Position numbers and translations under genes: made by a program. A stretch of 64,000 nt of DNA from Phytophthora quininea. Its lineage: Eukaryota > Oomycota > Peronosporomycetes > Peronosporales > Peronosporaceae. The notes below the pieces were generated by a model that was not told the origin of the DNA, did not search any database, and saw nothing but the letters and a program-made list of their open reading frames with translations. Where the stretch lies: contig JAAVTG010000568.1 of assembly GCA_011947345.1 (NCBI GenBank), positions 847,702-911,701 on the forward strand, in the 5' to 3' direction. Below, piece by piece: positions 32,103 to 43,330 of the stretch. How positions within the stretch are numbered: the stretch's first letter is position 1; the number at the start of each line of letters is the position of its first letter.

Positions 32103-35100
32103 ATGCTGCAGCGCCTGCGCCACGCCGTGGGCTGGGGCCTGCCGGCGCCCCTCCGGGCACGCGCGTGGACTTCCAGGTGTGCGCGCCCCTGGGCCACGGC
32201 CAGACGCTGTGGCTCGTGGGGACCTGCCGGCGCTCGGCGGCTCCTTGGACGTGGTGCCCAACACGGGCGGCGCCGGGGCCGAGGGCGGCCTGCAGCTGGT
32301 GACCACGCCCGATCTGTACCCCATCTGGTACAATCTGGAGCCCGTGCTGGCGCCTGCAGGCTCCGTGGTGCGCTACCGCTACGCCGTGTGCTCTGGGAGT
32401 CGCTTCCTGCGCTACGAAGGCACCGCCGAGTCCGGGCCCGTGACCAGGGAGCTCACGGTGGGACAGGGCTACGTGCAGGCTCAAGACACGCTGGATGCGC
32501 GGCCCCGACGCCGCTCGTCTCTCTGCAGCGACGACGAGATTGCAGGGGCCAAGGGACTGGCAGGGAATACAGGTGCAGGCACAGCAGAGACGGAAGAAGC
32601 GAGCGATGAAGAGGATGTGCCGCCGCCCGCTTTTTGGGGAGTAATCCCTCGGCTCAGCTCTGGACAGGCGTTTGTGGATCGTCGCGCGAATGGAAGCGAG
32701 AATGGAGGAGGAGGGCTGTACCGTAGCAACAGTCGGAGACCGCCCGGATCGGGCAGAATGCTGACGGATGTGATTGCAGAGGAAAACGACGCCGTGACGT
32801 CGAGTCCAAATCTCGGTCGCCACAATTCAGGACGGATGCGAACTGCGTCTGTGCCAGCGATTGGGGAGGACATGTCTAGTCCAGCTTCCAAATTGCGGAC
32901 AGTCTCGGAGGACATGCCCAACGCGGCGCCTTCATCGCCGCGGACAGCAACCAATGTGACTATGGAGGCGACAGACGGCGTTATTATTGCTGTCCACAGG
33001 CTACCAGTACTTGTGCACCGAACCCCGAGGGCCACTACCACATCGAGTGGGAGGACGACAACCTTATCTGCCCGTCGGGCCTGCTGAAGGACTCATATCG
33101 CGAGGCAAACTTTGATCGAGTTAGTTCTATGCGATTGACGTGGGTCGGCACGGTGCATTGTGCCGAGCCGATTCCAAAGGAGGACGAGGAGCGACTGGCC
33201 AAGCAGCTCGAGGACTTCCATTGCGTCCCAGTTTTCCTGCAAGAGCCGCTGGGATCGACGTTCCACAAGTTTTGCTACGGTACGCTTTGGCCAGTTTTCC
33301 ACAACATTGTGGACGTCTATGGCGCGTTACCCACGCGCTGGTGGAACCCTGGGCAGCAGCGCAATGCCTGGGCCAGCTACAAGACGGTCAATCGCATTTT
33401 CGTGAACAAGGTGATTGAGGTTTATAACGAAGGAGATCTTGTGTGGGTGCATGGACTCCATCTGCTGTGTGCTCCAAGTTTCCTGTCGCGGCGCCTGCCT
33501 TCAGTGAACGTGGGCATCTTTTTGCACACGCCATTCCCAAGCTCGGAGATTTTTCGGACCTTGTCGATGCGTGCAGACTTGTTGCGTGGTGTACTTGCCG
33601 CTGATCACATCGGATTTCACTTGTATGAGCACGCGCGGCACTTCCTGACAAGCTGCCGTCGCATTTTGGGGCTCAAGTACAGTGCACAGCCTGGTGGTTA
33701 CATTGGCGTCGAGTACAATGGCCGAATGGTAATGTTGACTATAAGTCACATCGGCATCGAACCGAACTTCATGGATCGAATCAGCGAAACCCCACAGGTT
33801 CAGGAAGACATGGCCATGCTTGCCTCAAAATACGAGAACGACAAGCGCACTGTATTCGTGAGTGTCGACCGGGTGGAGCGGCTGAAGGGTATTTTGCTGA
33901 AGATTGGCGCCATCGAGTTCTTCTTGGGTCAGCATCCCCAGTATGTGGACAGAGTGCAGTTCGTGCAGATTGGGATTTGGGATTCGGCCAACGTGACCCC
34001 AGAGAACGATAGCGTGCGTGCAGAAATCTTGGCATCGACGAAGCGTATCAATAATCGCTATGGTGCTAACCGGAAAGAGCCGCTCTTTGCTTACTCGGAG
34101 GTGGAGAACACAGATATGGCTTCAAGGTTGCCTCTGTGGCGTATGGGTCATGTGCTGCTGACAACCTCGGTGCGCGACGCGGTGAACCTGTACCCCTTTG
34201 AGTTTATTTACGCGCACGAACTGGCCAAGTCGCCTGGTGTGGTGATTGTGTCGGAGTTTTCCGGTAGTAGTCGAGTTCTTACGGGCAGTATAGGTGTGAA
34301 CCCGTGGAAGCGCGAGGAGATTATCCAGGCGATGGAGCTGGCGCTGAACATTTCGGACGAGGAGAGACTTGCGCGCCACGAGAAAGACCTCGAGTATATT
34401 ACGACCAACTCGCGCACGAAGTGGGCCGAACGGATTCTCGTTGATTTGAAGCGGACTAAGAAGCAGACTGCTGAGGGCGAGTACATGGGCTACGGTCTGG
34501 GACTAGGCTTCCGGATGTTAGAGTTCAACGCTGGCTTCAAGATGCTGGAGACCGACGTCGTCGCCAAGGCGTACCGCGAGACGTTCCGTCGTGTGATTTT
34601 CTTCGACTACGGTAATACGCTGACACTTGAGGAACCTGCAGGCTCGCACAACTTCGCAAAGTATCTCACTGGTAGCGACGCCTTGGTATCCAAGGCGGAA
34701 ACTCCGAAGGCATCGCCTGACCTGCTAGCGTCCTTAGCTCTGTTATGCGCTGACCCTCGCAACACAGTCTTCGTATTGAGTGGCAAAGAGCGTTTGGATC
34801 TCGAGAAGACGTTAGGGTCAGTGCGTGGGCTGGGACTTGCTGCCGAGCACGGCTACTTGTACAAGTGGGGCACTGGAACTAACACCAACACTGGCAGTAC
34901 AGCAGACAGTCGGGCACCGCCTTCGAGTAGCGGCAGCTCCAGCAGTTTGGTGAGTGATGTGGAAGAAGGCGTCTGGTTGTGCACGAAGGACAACTTCGAT
35001 GACTCGTGGAAAGACGTGGTGCATGCGGTCATGGATATTTATACGCAGCGCACACACGGCACGTACATCGAGCTGAAGGGCAGCTCGCTGCTGTGGCAGT

Positions 35101-35980
35101 ATCGAGATGCCGATCCGGAGTTCGGGCAGTTGCAAGCCAAGGAGCTCCACGACCAGCTTTTGCAGGTACTAGAGCACTTCCAGGTGGAGGTCGTGACGGG
35201 CACAGACTACCTGGAGGTGCGTCCCGAGGGTGTCGATAAAGGCGTCATTGTCGATCGAGTCATGTCTACAATTGAATCTGCAAGCGGCCAGTACGTTGAC
35301 TTTATCCTGTGCGTGGGCGACGATCTCTCGGATGAGTTCATGTTCCAGTACCTGGAGGATGTGCGCAACCGATCGAACCTCTTCACAGTGACAGTAGGGA
35401 AGAAACCCAGTGCAGCAAAGTACTTTGTCAATGACGTGGACCAGGTGATGGAGATTGTACACGCCATGACCAAGGTCTCGACGGCCGCGAAGCGCAACTT
35501 CTCGATGAACGATCTTCGACTATTCGATCGCAATGTCACCAACAGGTACTGGTCCTTTGTGTGTTGCTGTGCTATTGAATGTTTGTTTGTCTGACTTGTC
35601 TTGTTTTCAGCGGAGGTCTGCTGTCTTTCCATCGGCCTGAGGGCCTGAACCGGCCGTCAGGTCTGGGCTACATGAGCGACGGCAGCTTTGAGGGCATGAA
35701 ATCGTCTCCATTTGAGAGTCTCGCGGGGAGCGAGGACGCCCCTAAGTCAGAAGAGCACACAGAAGCAGTCCCCAGCTCTCTTGGAGGCCGTGGCATCGCC
35801 AGTAGAGGCGGTCTGAGCGGCATGGGAGGTGGCTTGGGCGGCGGACGCAACTCAATGTCCATGAGCTCGTTGTCGACAGCAGGGATGCCTTCGCTGCATC
35901 CCACGTCGTCCACCTACGAGCAATATCTGAGCAATGTCGACGAAGCAGAGGAAGAGGAGGAAGGCGGTATTTTCTTCTAA
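32103..35980 (+). CDS. Trehalose-6-phosphate synthase/phosphatase with N-terminal CBM20 domain
   Basis: The start codon at 32103 leads into a starch-binding CBM20-like fold (TRVDFQVCAPLGHGQTLWLV, then WYNLEPVLAPAG), a low-complexity Ser-rich linker and a GT20 trehalose-phosphate synthase. The synthase has VGTVHCAEPIPKEDEERLAK, DLVWVHGLHLL and the UDP-glucose-binding Arg/Lys segment SVDRVERLKGI. A HAD-type phosphatase domain follows (FFDYGNTLTLEE, VLSGKERLDLEK, CVGDDLSDEFMFQYL). A short intron (about 35547-35610) precedes a Gly/Ser-rich tail ending at 35980. The phosphatase motif I lacks its second Asp. Single missing bases are inferred near 32150, 32218 and 33018, all in the first third. The enzyme would act in trehalose synthesis; CBM20 suggests attachment to storage glucan. 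Confidence 0.88.
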
Positions 35981-36167
35981 ACTGGCTGGTTGCTGGGGCA
36001 CATGCGGTCAGCACTCAATAGGTAAGCCACGACAGGCGAAACAGGCGTCGCCCGGCCACGTAAATATGCAGAGCAAGTCGCAGGTTACGCTGTGAGGGTT
36101 GCTGGGCGAGTCAAAGCAAGAGCAGGCGGGCAACTAATACAATGGATGGTTAAAGCTTGCACTCATG

Positions 36168-37217
36168 TTACTGGTCGATGTACTTCTCTTGGACGTCAGG
36201 TGCGCTTTGATCCCCAAAGGCGTAGTCCTTGACGACAGCAGTCTGGAAGTCGACGCCCGTGAAGACGAAGCCGTTGGCCTTGTCGATTGCGGCAACAAGT
36301 TTTTGCAGCGTTGCGGGGTCCTGAATCTGCAGGGGCAAGAAACTCACGAGACTGAAATCTTCAATGACGTCGACCAGAGCCTCGTTCATGCGGCGGAAGC
36401 GCTCGGCAAGCAGCGACGTTGGGATCGTGGTATGTCGTGGCTCCAGCGAAATCTGCGCTTCGTCTTCAGCGTCGTCCGGCTCATCAAGACGATCTAGCAG
36501 ATACCGGAGATCCAATACATCCGTATAGAAGTCCAAGTTGAACGCTGGAAAACAAAAGAATCGGTCAGGTTGATATGGCGTCGTTGCGCCGAGTTTCGTA
36601 CCGAGTTTGCCGTATTGCTGCATCAAGTCGATCTTGGACAACACGTTGATGTGCGGCAGCTCCAGCCGCACCATCGACGACAAGCTCAGCATCACCACCG
36701 ACACGAACTTGGAGCTGTCAGTGCAGTGATGTGCGTCCACTAAATGCAACACCGCCAACTACAACGACAGCAACATCAGCTACATCACCGTCATCTCTAC
36801 GATTTCAACCACCAATTGAAGACCCACCCTGTAGCCGAGCTTCTGCAGTTTGCGCAGAATGCTGTGCACGCTATTCTCGTGCGTGTAGAGCTCCACTTGG
36901 CCTGGAAAGTCGAATAAAACGTACTTGTCCTTGAGTGCCGCGAGCTTTTCCTCCAGCCAGTCGAAGTTGACGTCGATGTAGTCCATGCAGTAGACCAGGC
37001 CTCCGTTCGGGCCGAGACTGAGCTCCTCCATGACGTTCTCGAGGCTGACCATCTCCATCACGTCCACGTCCGCAACGTACGGCAGCTGCTCGTTGGCGGG
37101 GTCCATGTTGACCACCGCTACATCTCGGCGGTTGGCCTGCAGGAACTGCTGCATGCCGTTGCAGTACGTCGTCTTGCCCGAGCCCGGCGGGCCCAGCACA
37201 ATCTGCGCGAACGGCAT
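36168..37217 (-). CDS. GPN2: GPN-loop GTPase 2
   Basis: Three exons (37217-36828, 36758-36602, 36544-36168) separated by GT-AG introns of 69 and 57 nt. Removing the second intron gives GKLAFNLDFYTDVLDL, matching animal GPN2. Visible motifs: P-loop VLGPPGSGKTTYC, the family GPN triplet in SLGPNGGLVYCMDYI, FDFPGQVELYT (G3) and NVLSKIDL (G4). GPN GTPases act as dimers in assembly and nuclear import of RNA polymerase II and related complexes. The start was placed at MPFAQIVLGPPG; an upstream in-frame extension is not conserved. No frame errors were seen. Confidence 0.92.
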
Positions 37218-37343
37218 CTCGGTTGGCTGAAGCGAGCTGGTCAGAAAATCGCAGTAGAGCAGACAAATGTTACAATAGAGTTCCAAAATGCTAAAATTGA
37301 GGTGTTGAAGCTATGGGAAAACGAGAAGTGACACTGCTTGGCC

Positions 37344-38837
37344 CTACTTGCACCCTTCTGGTCGACGCCTCTGGCAGTTTGGATTCCACGGGTCTCTCTC
37401 AGTGTTGGCTCTATCGGCTCGGAGCAGACGGACGTTCTGCGTGAGCTCAGGCGAGTTGCCGTCCTCCATTTGGCAGATCTGGAAGGCTCGAGTGCTCAGG
37501 AGACGCGATACCAGCGCCGAGTTCTCAACGTTCGTGGCGCCCACGTCCTTGAGGAAGAAACTCGATGGTGCTCCGTTCACAAGACCGCCACTTTTTGTCG
37601 CAGCCAGTCGAGTCAACGTACGAGCGAACTGGTTGCGCACCGGTGCAGCGAGAGCTGGATGCAGTCGCTCCTTCATGCAGACAACGCGACGCAGTCTCTC
37701 CTTCATAACCGCTCGCTGCATGTCGTGAAAACTCAGGTTGCCGTCCTTGTCGCGTGGCAGTGGGGTGAAGAGCGCCTCGATGTCACGAGGCGAGTACTGC
37801 GGGAAGCGCTTGAGCAGGTGATCCACTTGGCGAACCACCTCCTCCTCTTCTTCTTGGGACAGCGAACACATCTCGTAGACAGAAAGAATGTCCTCACGCT
37901 CCATGCGGGTCGACATGGTGGTCAATTCACGGTCCGTCACCACATGCAAACCCTTCTCGCCACTTCGCAATCTCGAGTGCTCGTCCAGTGGCCCATACAG
38001 TCCAAAGACAAAGAGCCTACCTGCCGAGTTTGGATGCTGCAAGTGCTCCGGGAACAGAAAGTTAAGTAGCTGGTCCAAACCCATAGCAGCACTTTTTGAT
38101 GTCGAAGCGACTCCTGTGTGGCTTTGGCCTTGTCCGTGGGAGTTGTGAGCCTTGCTACTGGACTGAGCCAACAGGAACGACAACTCGTGCTCCACTGTGT
38201 GCTCCTGAGTGCTGCAACGCAAGCCAAGCAGGCGAGGCGCATCTTTAGCAAACCGAGCCCGAAGACTCGGATGCGAGCTCTCAGCCCAAGCGGCTGGGTC
38301 AGCAGGACCAACGAGCTGCAGCAATTCAGTGACAGCATGAGGTCTAGCAACGCCCAACACCAGCGCTGGGCCACGGGAGAGCGCGTGAATAGCGTGCGCC
38401 ACGACTTCGTCGTCTTGGTCGTCATGGCTCGTTGCTGTTTGCGGCACTGCCCCATGGCCTTCCTCAGTTCCTGCACTAGGATCCAGCTCGGCTGTCGAGG
38501 CTCGATACATTGCATTGTGAGGGCTGCAAACCTCCACCACAAACTGGCGAGCTGCGTCTGCGGACAGATTCACGAGTGCTTGGTGCTTCACTATGAACCC
38601 TCCCTTCTGTAGCTCCTGACGTACAGCTTGGTCGTGCTCCAACGCATCTGCCTGCAGTACCAACACACTCAGTTGAACAGGCTCCGAGGCATCAGCTGCT
38701 GCTGCGTCGCCGCGAGGGGTGGCTTTAGGCGACGCCACGCCATTGCGCGGGGTTTGCTGCTGCTTGGTTTGGTCATCGCGGCCTGCAAGTATCTCAAAGA
38801 GCCCCAGCCTGCACACACCAGTCAACCGAGCCACCAA
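37344..38837 (-). CDS. NDK-like domain plus EF-hand-like protein, predicted flagellar
   Basis: 497 residues, intronless. Residues about 55-230 resemble a nucleoside diphosphate kinase fold (VLVLQADALEHDQAV; LVGPADPAAWAESSHPSLRA; VEHELSFLL). The active-site NxxHGSD segment is replaced by GLRCSTQEHT, so there is no catalytic His and phosphotransfer is unlikely. Further on, DKDGNLSFHDMQRAV looks like one calcium-binding EF-hand loop. The C-terminus has SSFFLKDVGATNVENSALV and RAFQICQMEDGN. Inactive NDK modules joined to other domains are common in axonemal proteins, so a flagellar role is inferred, not shown. Confidence 0.6.
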   Translation of the reverse strand: MVARLTGVCRLGLFEILAGRDDQTKQQQTPRNGVASPKATPRGDAAAADASEPVQLSVLVLQADALEHDQAVRQELQKGGFIVKHQALVNLSADAARQFVVEVCSPHNAMYRASTAELDPSAGTEEGHGAVPQTATSHDDQDDEVVAHAIHALSRGPALVLGVARPHAVTELLQLVGPADPAAWAESSHPSLRARFAKDAPRLLGLRCSTQEHTVEHELSFLLAQSSSKAHNSHGQGQSHTGVASTSKSAAMGLDQLLNFLFPEHLQHPNSAGRLFVFGLYGPLDEHSRLRSGEKGLHVVTDRELTTMSTRMEREDILSVYEMCSLSQEEEEEVVRQVDHLLKRFPQYSPRDIEALFTPLPRDKDGNLSFHDMQRAVMKERLRRVVCMKERLHPALAAPVRNQFARTLTRLAATKSGGLVNGAPSSFFLKDVGATNVENSALVSRLLSTRAFQICQMEDGNSPELTQNVRLLRADRANTERDPWNPNCQRRRPEGCK

Positions 38838-39008
38838 AGACGACGAATTTAGGTTCTCACAGCATTGTTTCGAGCATTTCCACAGGAATAGACTAGGCCG
38901 CGCTTACTTTCACTCGTCCACTTGTGCTGGAACTTGTCGGCGTTCATACAACATTCACTTGTGCTTCTGATGGCCTTAACATGAGTGAGACCAGGCATCG
39001 CTGCCTCT

Positions 39009-40165
39009 TTACGCGGCCAGGGCAAAGCCCACACGCGGCTTGCGGGAGTCCGTGCCCCAGTCAAAGACCGTGTAGTGCTTGCGCATGAAGACGTCGCCGA
39101 GGATCCACAGCGGACCAGCCGGGGCCGGGATGTCTATGCCCATGAAGGCGAACAGACAGATCGGGCCGCTCTTGAGCGTGTACTCGTCCTTGGTGAGCGT
39201 GTACGACTTGCCATTCAGTACGAAGGAGATATCTGGCGCCGCTGCCGTGCAGCTGATGAGGTACTCGCCCATGATGAACTTATGCGCGCCCACCAGAGCC
39301 GCGAGCTTGGCCACCTGGTCCTTGGGGCCTGCAATGAGCGACGTACCCGAGTCCACAATGGCCTTGTTGACGTCTGAGAGCTTCTCTCCCTTGGTCTCCA
39401 CTGCATCCAACTTGACCGACCAGTAGGTGGCGCTCGTGACGTCCACGTAGCTGAGCTCGCCCGTGTAGTGGCTCTTATCCACGCCTCCAAACGTGAGCTC
39501 TCCGTCCTTTGGTCGCCCAGGTAGAAGGCGAACACTGGCTCGTCAAGCAGTCCGTCCTGCACCATGCGATGGAACGGAGTCTTCAAATGGTCCACGCTGA
39601 TGGAGTCAAAGGCGAGTCCAAAGAGACCGTCGAACTTGCCCAGGTAGTAGGCCGGTCCGAGCCCCTTGGTGACGTTTACCTCGGCAAAGAACTGGTCCTT
39701 GACCTGCAGGCCGCCCAGGCCCAGCGCATCCTGGCTGAGGAAGCCCGAGACGGGGCCGCTACCGTACATGATGTTGAAGGCCGTGCCGTTGGCCTTGTAG
39801 CTGCTCGACTTGTCGTGGTCGTACACATTGTGGGAGCCGAACTTGCGGTTGGGTACCCACAGGTTAGACGAGCCCGTGTCGAAGATGACTGAGAAGGGCT
39901 GCGGAGGCGAGCCGAGAGAGATGGCACCGTAGTACTGGGCGTTCTGGAAGTCGCGGATCACGACGTTGGCCGTATCCTCGAGGGAGGAGGAAGTTGGGGA
40001 GGGGAACGAACTCTCGTCGAAGACAGCGGGCCGGTTCACGGCGTGGAGGTCCTTCAGCAGCGAGGACACGAACTCGTCGTCGCTGCGCTTGACCATCGGG
40101 ACGCGCAGCACCGAGCCGGACGAGGAGGCGAGCAGCAGCGCGGAGAACAAGAGCCCACGGAGCAT
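39009..40165 (-). CDS. Secreted pepsin-like aspartic protease (A1 family)
   Basis: About 385 residues. A hydrophobic signal peptide (MLRGLLFSALLLASSSG) and a propeptide precede a mature domain with QYYGAISLGSPPQPF. Both catalytic aspartates are present: VIFDTGSSNLWVP and AIVDSGTSLIAGP. The flap is IMYGSGPVSGFLSQD and the C-terminal lobe ends PLWILGDVFMRKHYTVFDW. It resembles cathepsin D-type enzymes of lysosomal or secretory compartments. No transmembrane anchor is seen. One frame break near 39505 (GACCAAAGGACGG) needs a single extra base and joins two well-conserved halves, so a sequence error is likely. Confidence 0.92.
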
Positions 40166-40265
40166 CGCTTAGGAATTCTTGATGGGGAAGATCGGAGACT
40201 GAGACTGGATCAGATTGGTTGCGAGCTTGTATTAGAGGGATGTACGGTAAGGTAGTTGAAGTGCT

Positions 40266-41212
40266 CTAGCGACGAGTTGGTGACGCTGGGCGAGGCTTCT
40301 GCGAGTTGCCAAAGAGCAGCTCGTGCAGACTCTCCCCACTGCCTTTGGGAGAAACGCATTTGCGAGGAGAGCTGGAGTATGGCGACGAAGGCGGATGGTG
40401 ACGGCATTGGGTGCAGCGCAACTTGACCAGCGCTTCACAGAGCTGCTCGTGGGTGGCGTTCGGGTTTTCTCGCAGTGTCTTGCGCACGTTGGAGGCGCCG
40501 ACTAACTGCACCACCAACTTCAGTAGAGCCCTCTCTCGTCCAAGACCGGAACTGGCTCCGTCATCTACGTGCGATGGAGGAGGTCTCGCAGCTCTCGCTG
40601 CTTCCTCGTCGTCGCGCATGAGTTGGTGCTGTTGAAGGTCGAGCAGCTCTTGACGGACGAAGGCGAGCTGGTCTTCGCATATACGCAGCTTCTCTTCTTG
40701 TGCAGCTTCTCGAGTACTGGCGGATGCAAGTTGGTCTTTGAGGCGCGAGTTGTCGCGCTGCCAAGCCTCGTCGTTCTGCGGATAGGGTGGAGCTGTTAGC
40801 TGTTCATTCATACACGCAGTCGCACAGAAAAGTAGACTAAGCTCACCTCGAGACTAGCTGTGCGAAGTTCCTGTATCTCCTGGCGAAGGGCTTGAACCTC
40901 GGCTCGTAGAGTGGACTGTTCCAGTTCGCTCTCGGTGCTAGTAGTAGTGATCACTGGCAAGTCTTCGATGAGGTCGTGCAGACTCGGGGTGCTTCGATCA
41001 TCGTAAACGCTGTTCGTCGAATCTGTCTCGACAGCAACCGGAGGAGAGGCGGCTACACGAACTGGTTGTCGACCGAAGCTTTTCTGTGGAGCTCGCTTAG
41101 AAGATGTCACGCTCTGCTTCGACGAGGAGGAGGATCGCAGTGATGATGTCGAGGACGAACTCTCCGCAGACGAATCGTTGTAGCGGTCTGCTGTCGGCGC
41201 TTTGGTGAACAT
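40266..41212 (-). CDS. Coiled-coil protein of unknown function
   Basis: Two exons (41212-40847 and 40775-40266) flank a 71-nt GT-AG intron. The N-terminal ~120 residues are Ser-rich and probably disordered. A helical coiled-coil segment crosses the intron (LRAEVQALRQEIQELRTASL, then NSRLKDQLASASTREAAQEE and QLAFVRQELLDLQQHQL). The C-terminal part has a conserved-looking patch LLKLVVQLVGASNVRKTLRE and a Ser/Pro/Arg tail. The start at MFTKAPTADRYN is the most likely; the upstream extension contains possible splice signals. No family is assigned. Confidence 0.65.
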
Positions 41213-41435
41213 CTCGTCGCGCGGAGACGACTGCAGCAATGGGACGGTTGCAGTGAACAAAACACCTGAAATAGGGCAACCAGACGAAAGCGAGTGCGAT
41301 GGCAGTGGAAGCTGCGTGAATTGGCATGGCAAGTTCGTTGTCTTTATAAAAGAGGCTAGCTGTCGCTCCCTTCTTCGTTCGTTCCGAATGAGGGTGCTTG
41401 CAGTGTAGTCGTTGCTAAAAGCTTAGACGAAGCGT

Positions 41436-42260
41436 TTACTGCGGTGGGTGGTGCAGCTCAACGAGCCCCACGTACATGGCAGCACCCAACACGCCGCCGA
41501 TGAACGGGCCCAGGATGGGGATCCAGAAGTACCCGCTGTGTGACGAGAACACCTTCCAGCCCCAGCCGCCGAAGAGCGTCAGGAGACGCGGACCGAAGTC
41601 GCGCGCCGGGTTGAGCGCGTAGCCAGTGTTGAGTCCGAATGACATACCGATGCCCGTGAGCAGGAGACCGACAGCACCCGGGAAGCTGTAAGGACTAGCA
41701 GGCTTGTTGATTTGGTCACACAAGGCGAAGATGCCGCCAACCAGCAGCGCCGTACCGATGATCTCGTTGGCGAGGGCGGCCCAATTGGGGATCTGTGGAT
41801 TCGGGTAGGTGGCGAAGATGCCCTGCGTGAATTCGCGCTCGGGGTCGACGACGTCGAACCACGGGTAATACACGATGTAGAGCACCAGCGCAGCGACGAA
41901 CGCACCCAACGTCTGTGCGATGATGTAACCGGGAACTTTGCGCCACTCGAAGCGCTTGAAGAGAGCCATGGTCACGCTGACAGCAGGGTTCAGGTGACCA
42001 CCACTAACGCCACCGGAGAAGTGCACGCCAAACAGCAGCGCGATACCCCAGCATAAGTTGACCGAGAGGTAGTCGCCCGCACCTTTCCTGCCGAGCACGT
42101 ACTGCGCCACCGAGCCGTCGCCGATGAGCACCAGGATGAAGGTGCCGATGAATTCGGCCATGTAGGCGCGCACCTCCTGACTGCGGATAGCGAAGGGGCC
42201 CAGACGGCCGTTGCCTTCGAGGTCGGAGTAGCCTCCGTAGCCAGGCTTGTACTCGGCCAT
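41436..42260 (-). CDS. Aquaglyceroporin 1 (MIP family, GlpF type)
   Basis: 274 residues with six hydrophobic helices and the two pore motifs GGHLNPAVSV and ALNPARDFGPRL. Asp after the second NPAR marks the glycerol-conducting GlpF subgroup rather than strict water channels. The start was put at MAEYKPGYGGYSDLEGN because the two neighbouring paralogues begin the same way; a 14-codon upstream ATG extension exists. The frame is intact. It transports glycerol and other small neutral solutes across a membrane, plausibly for osmotic adjustment. It is the first of three paralogues in 4.1 kb and the most diverged of them. Confidence 0.94.
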   Translation of the reverse strand: MAEYKPGYGGYSDLEGNGRLGPFAIRSQEVRAYMAEFIGTFILVLIGDGSVAQYVLGRKGAGDYLSVNLCWGIALLFGVHFSGGVSGGHLNPAVSVTMALFKRFEWRKVPGYIIAQTLGAFVAALVLYIVYYPWFDVVDPEREFTQGIFATYPNPQIPNWAALANEIIGTALLVGGIFALCDQINKPASPYSFPGAVGLLLTGIGMSFGLNTGYALNPARDFGPRLLTLFGGWGWKVFSSHSGYFWIPILGPFIGGVLGAAMYVGLVELHHPPQ

Positions 42261-42506
42261 TGCGATAAGTGACTTGGTAGTTGGTGTTGTACTTGAGCTC
42301 ACTGGGGCAAATGGAGGAGTGAGATCGAGCTGCAGACGACAACATCAGGACCATGGAGTATTCTGAGACTAATCGAAAAGCGCTTCGAATACGCAGTTAT
42401 TGTCGCTGAAATTGGCAAGCCCATACTTATCTTCGCTTCATGCGCTAGCCGTTGGTGCACGCCTAGGAATAGTGGTTCACAATCGATGGCATTGCTACGA
42501 GTACAC

Positions 42507-43330
42507 TTACTGTGGTGGGTGGTGGGCCTCAATGAGACCGACGTAGGTCGCGGCACCGACAAGTCCGCCCACAAATGGGCCGACAATGGGGATCCAAAAG
42601 TAGAGACTGCGAGCTGTGAACACCTGCCAGCCCCAGCCAGCGAAGAACGTGAAGAGGCGAGGGCCAAAGTCGCGGGCGGGGTTCAACGCGTAGCCCGTGT
42701 CCAGCCCGAACGACATGCCGATGCAGGTCAGCATCAAAGCGACGGCACCCGGGAAGCTGTAGGGACTGGCAGGCTTGTTGAGCTGATCTCCGACCGCGAA
42801 GATGCCGCTGACCAGCAGCGCCGTGCCGATGATCTCGTTCGCCAGAGCAGACCAGTTGGGGATCTGCTCGTTAGGGTAGGTGGCAAAGATGCCTTGAGTG
42901 GTTTGCGCTCTGGGTCGTGAATGTCGAACCACGGGTAGTAGACGATGAACACGATAATGGCGGCTGCGAAAGCACCGGCAGTCTGGGCAACAAAGTAGCC
43001 GGGGACCTTGTGCCACTCGAAGCGCTTGAACACGGCCAGTGTCAGGGTGACTGCAGGATTTAGGTGGCCACCGCTGACACCGCCGGAGAAATGAATGCCG
43101 AACAGCAAAGCGATGCCCCAGCACAAATTAACGGAGAGGTAGTGGCCGGCACCACCGCCACCAAGCACATACTGCGCCACGGAGCCGTTACCGATGAGCA
43201 CGAGGATGAAGGTGCCGACGAACTCGGCGAGGTAGGCTCGGAAGTCGGGGTTGCGCACGTGGTAGAACGGCAGACGCGAGTTGCTCTCCAGGTCGTTGTA
43301 GCCGTGCTTAAGGGTGCCGTACTCGGTCAT
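42507..43330 (-). CDS. Aquaglyceroporin 2 (MIP family)
   Basis: About 274 residues starting MTEYGTLKHGYNDLESNSRL, with pore motifs GGHLNPAVTL and ALNPARDFGPRL and the same GlpF-type Asp. A frame break near 42903 can be read directly against paralogue 3: GAGCGCAAACCACT here versus GAGCGCAAGACCACT there, so one G is missing. All helices are present on both sides. It is tandem with aquaglyceroporin 1 (same strand, 246 bp upstream of it) and divergent from aquaglyceroporin 3, to which it is closest. Confidence 0.92.
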
